This document shows positions 53,441 through 53,685 of a stretch of DNA of 53,685 bases, piece by piece. Under the pieces are notes generated by a model. The model was not told where the DNA came from. It did not search any database and was given only the letters and a program-made list of their open reading frames with translations. Origin of the DNA: Bauldia sp. (GTDB lineage Bacteria; Pseudomonadota; Alphaproteobacteria; Rhizobiales; Kaistiaceae); assembly GCF_020442045.1 (NCBI RefSeq), contig NZ_JAGRLA010000112.1, positions 1 to 53,685 of the forward strand. Direction: 5' to 3'. A program made the translations under genes and the position numbers. The number at the start of each line of letters is the position of its first letter. The first letter of the stretch is position 1.

Positions 53441-53685
53441 TCAGGCGGCCCTCCTGGCGCCGCCCTGGGCCGTCGCCAGTATGAAGTCGCGCTCGGCGAA
53501 TCCGCGGTCGAACTTGGCGTAGTCGCAGGTGATCTCCTCGCCCTTGGCGATGTCGCGGCAGGCGATGGTCAGGTCACCGATGTCGTCGGCGTTGGGCTTG
53601 GACGAGTGGTTCATGAAGCGGGCATTGTCGCCGCACAGCACGAAGACCGGCGCATCGGCCGGCTGATAGCCGTAGCATCGCAGCA
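53441..53685 (-). CDS. SET-domain protein, 5' part outside the window
   Basis: The visible 81 residues contain FMNHSSKPNADD and GEEITCDYAKFD, the NHS and the Tyr-containing motifs of the SET methyltransferase fold that form the SAM and substrate site. The gene continues beyond 53685, so the start and any upstream domain are unseen. Bacterial SET proteins methylate lysines on unknown targets. Confidence 0.85.
   Translation of the reverse strand, partial: LRCYGYQPADAPVFVLCGDNARFMNHSSKPNADDIGDLTIACRDIAKGEEITCDYAKFDRGFAERDFILATAQGGARRAA

Noticed and set aside
1..53685. CRISPR arrays, insertion sequences, rRNA genes
   Set aside because: No regularly spaced direct repeats, no transposase motifs and no rRNA-like sequence were seen in the window.

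Overview
The window looks like about 54 kb of high-GC alphaproteobacterial chromosome. Hyphomicrobiales (Rhizobiales) is the best guess, judging from the gene order rpmH-rnpA-yidC-engB-argB-HAD-dapD-dapE-truA-fmt-def, the gcrA gene with GANTC sites, the double-length dCTP deaminase, PstC/PstA permeases with enlarged N-terminal regions, and a SAM-II riboswitch in front of metZ. No genus can be named from the sequence alone.

Layout. Positions 1-1745 hold the right end of an integrated element: the tail of an unknown gene and a large serine recombinase whose reading frame runs antisense through a tRNA-Arg(ACG) gene. Next is a leftward pair, an FAD/NAD(P) disulfide-reductase-like protein without the redox cysteines and a membrane histidine kinase. 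A small foreign-looking pair follows (a DUF2188 protein and a TIR-like/nucleoside-deoxyribosyltransferase-like protein, 4902-5774), lying against the rpmH promoter. Positions 5935-21000 carry core genes for ribosomal protein L34, RNase P, membrane insertion, ribosome assembly, arginine and lysine/peptidoglycan precursor synthesis, pseudouridine formation, initiator tRNA formylation and deformylation. Small accessory genes are set among them: a CatB-like acetyltransferase, two DUF805 proteins, an AT-rich secreted orphan and a secreted predicted alpha/alpha-toroid protein. Beside def lies a 55-residue ArfA-like protein with a hairpin whose 5' arm is inside its coding sequence.

Positions 21000-36740 are a mixed region: RmuC, DUF924, an LpxO-like hydroxylase, an ATP-dependent DNA ligase, a MATE exporter, PyrD, DUF952, proline iminopeptidase, a two-part sodium/solute symporter, MscL, an aminotransferase, a large proline-rich single-pass membrane protein and polyphosphate kinase 2. 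Positions 36872-44679 are a complete phosphate module, phoR-[Pho box]-pstSCAB-phoU-phoB. PstSCAB imports phosphate, and PhoU connects the transporter to the PhoR/PhoB two-component pair, which acts back on the Pho box.

Positions 44705-48678 hold gcrA and a divergent argD-argF-hslO operon. The argD leader has a strong promoter followed at once by an intrinsic terminator-like hairpin. The window ends with apaG plus an aminoglycoside-phosphotransferase-like gene that seems to begin at ATT, a SAM-II-controlled metZ, dcd, a voltage-gated potassium channel and the end of a SET-domain gene.

The items most worth following up are the DUF2188/TIR-like pair, the ArfA-like gene with its hairpin, the ATT start, the GANTC clusters at rpmH and gcrA, and the recombinase that borrows its 3' end from the chromosome. 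The only stretch over 300 bases without a gene is 45215-45572, which holds the gcrA/argD regulatory signals.
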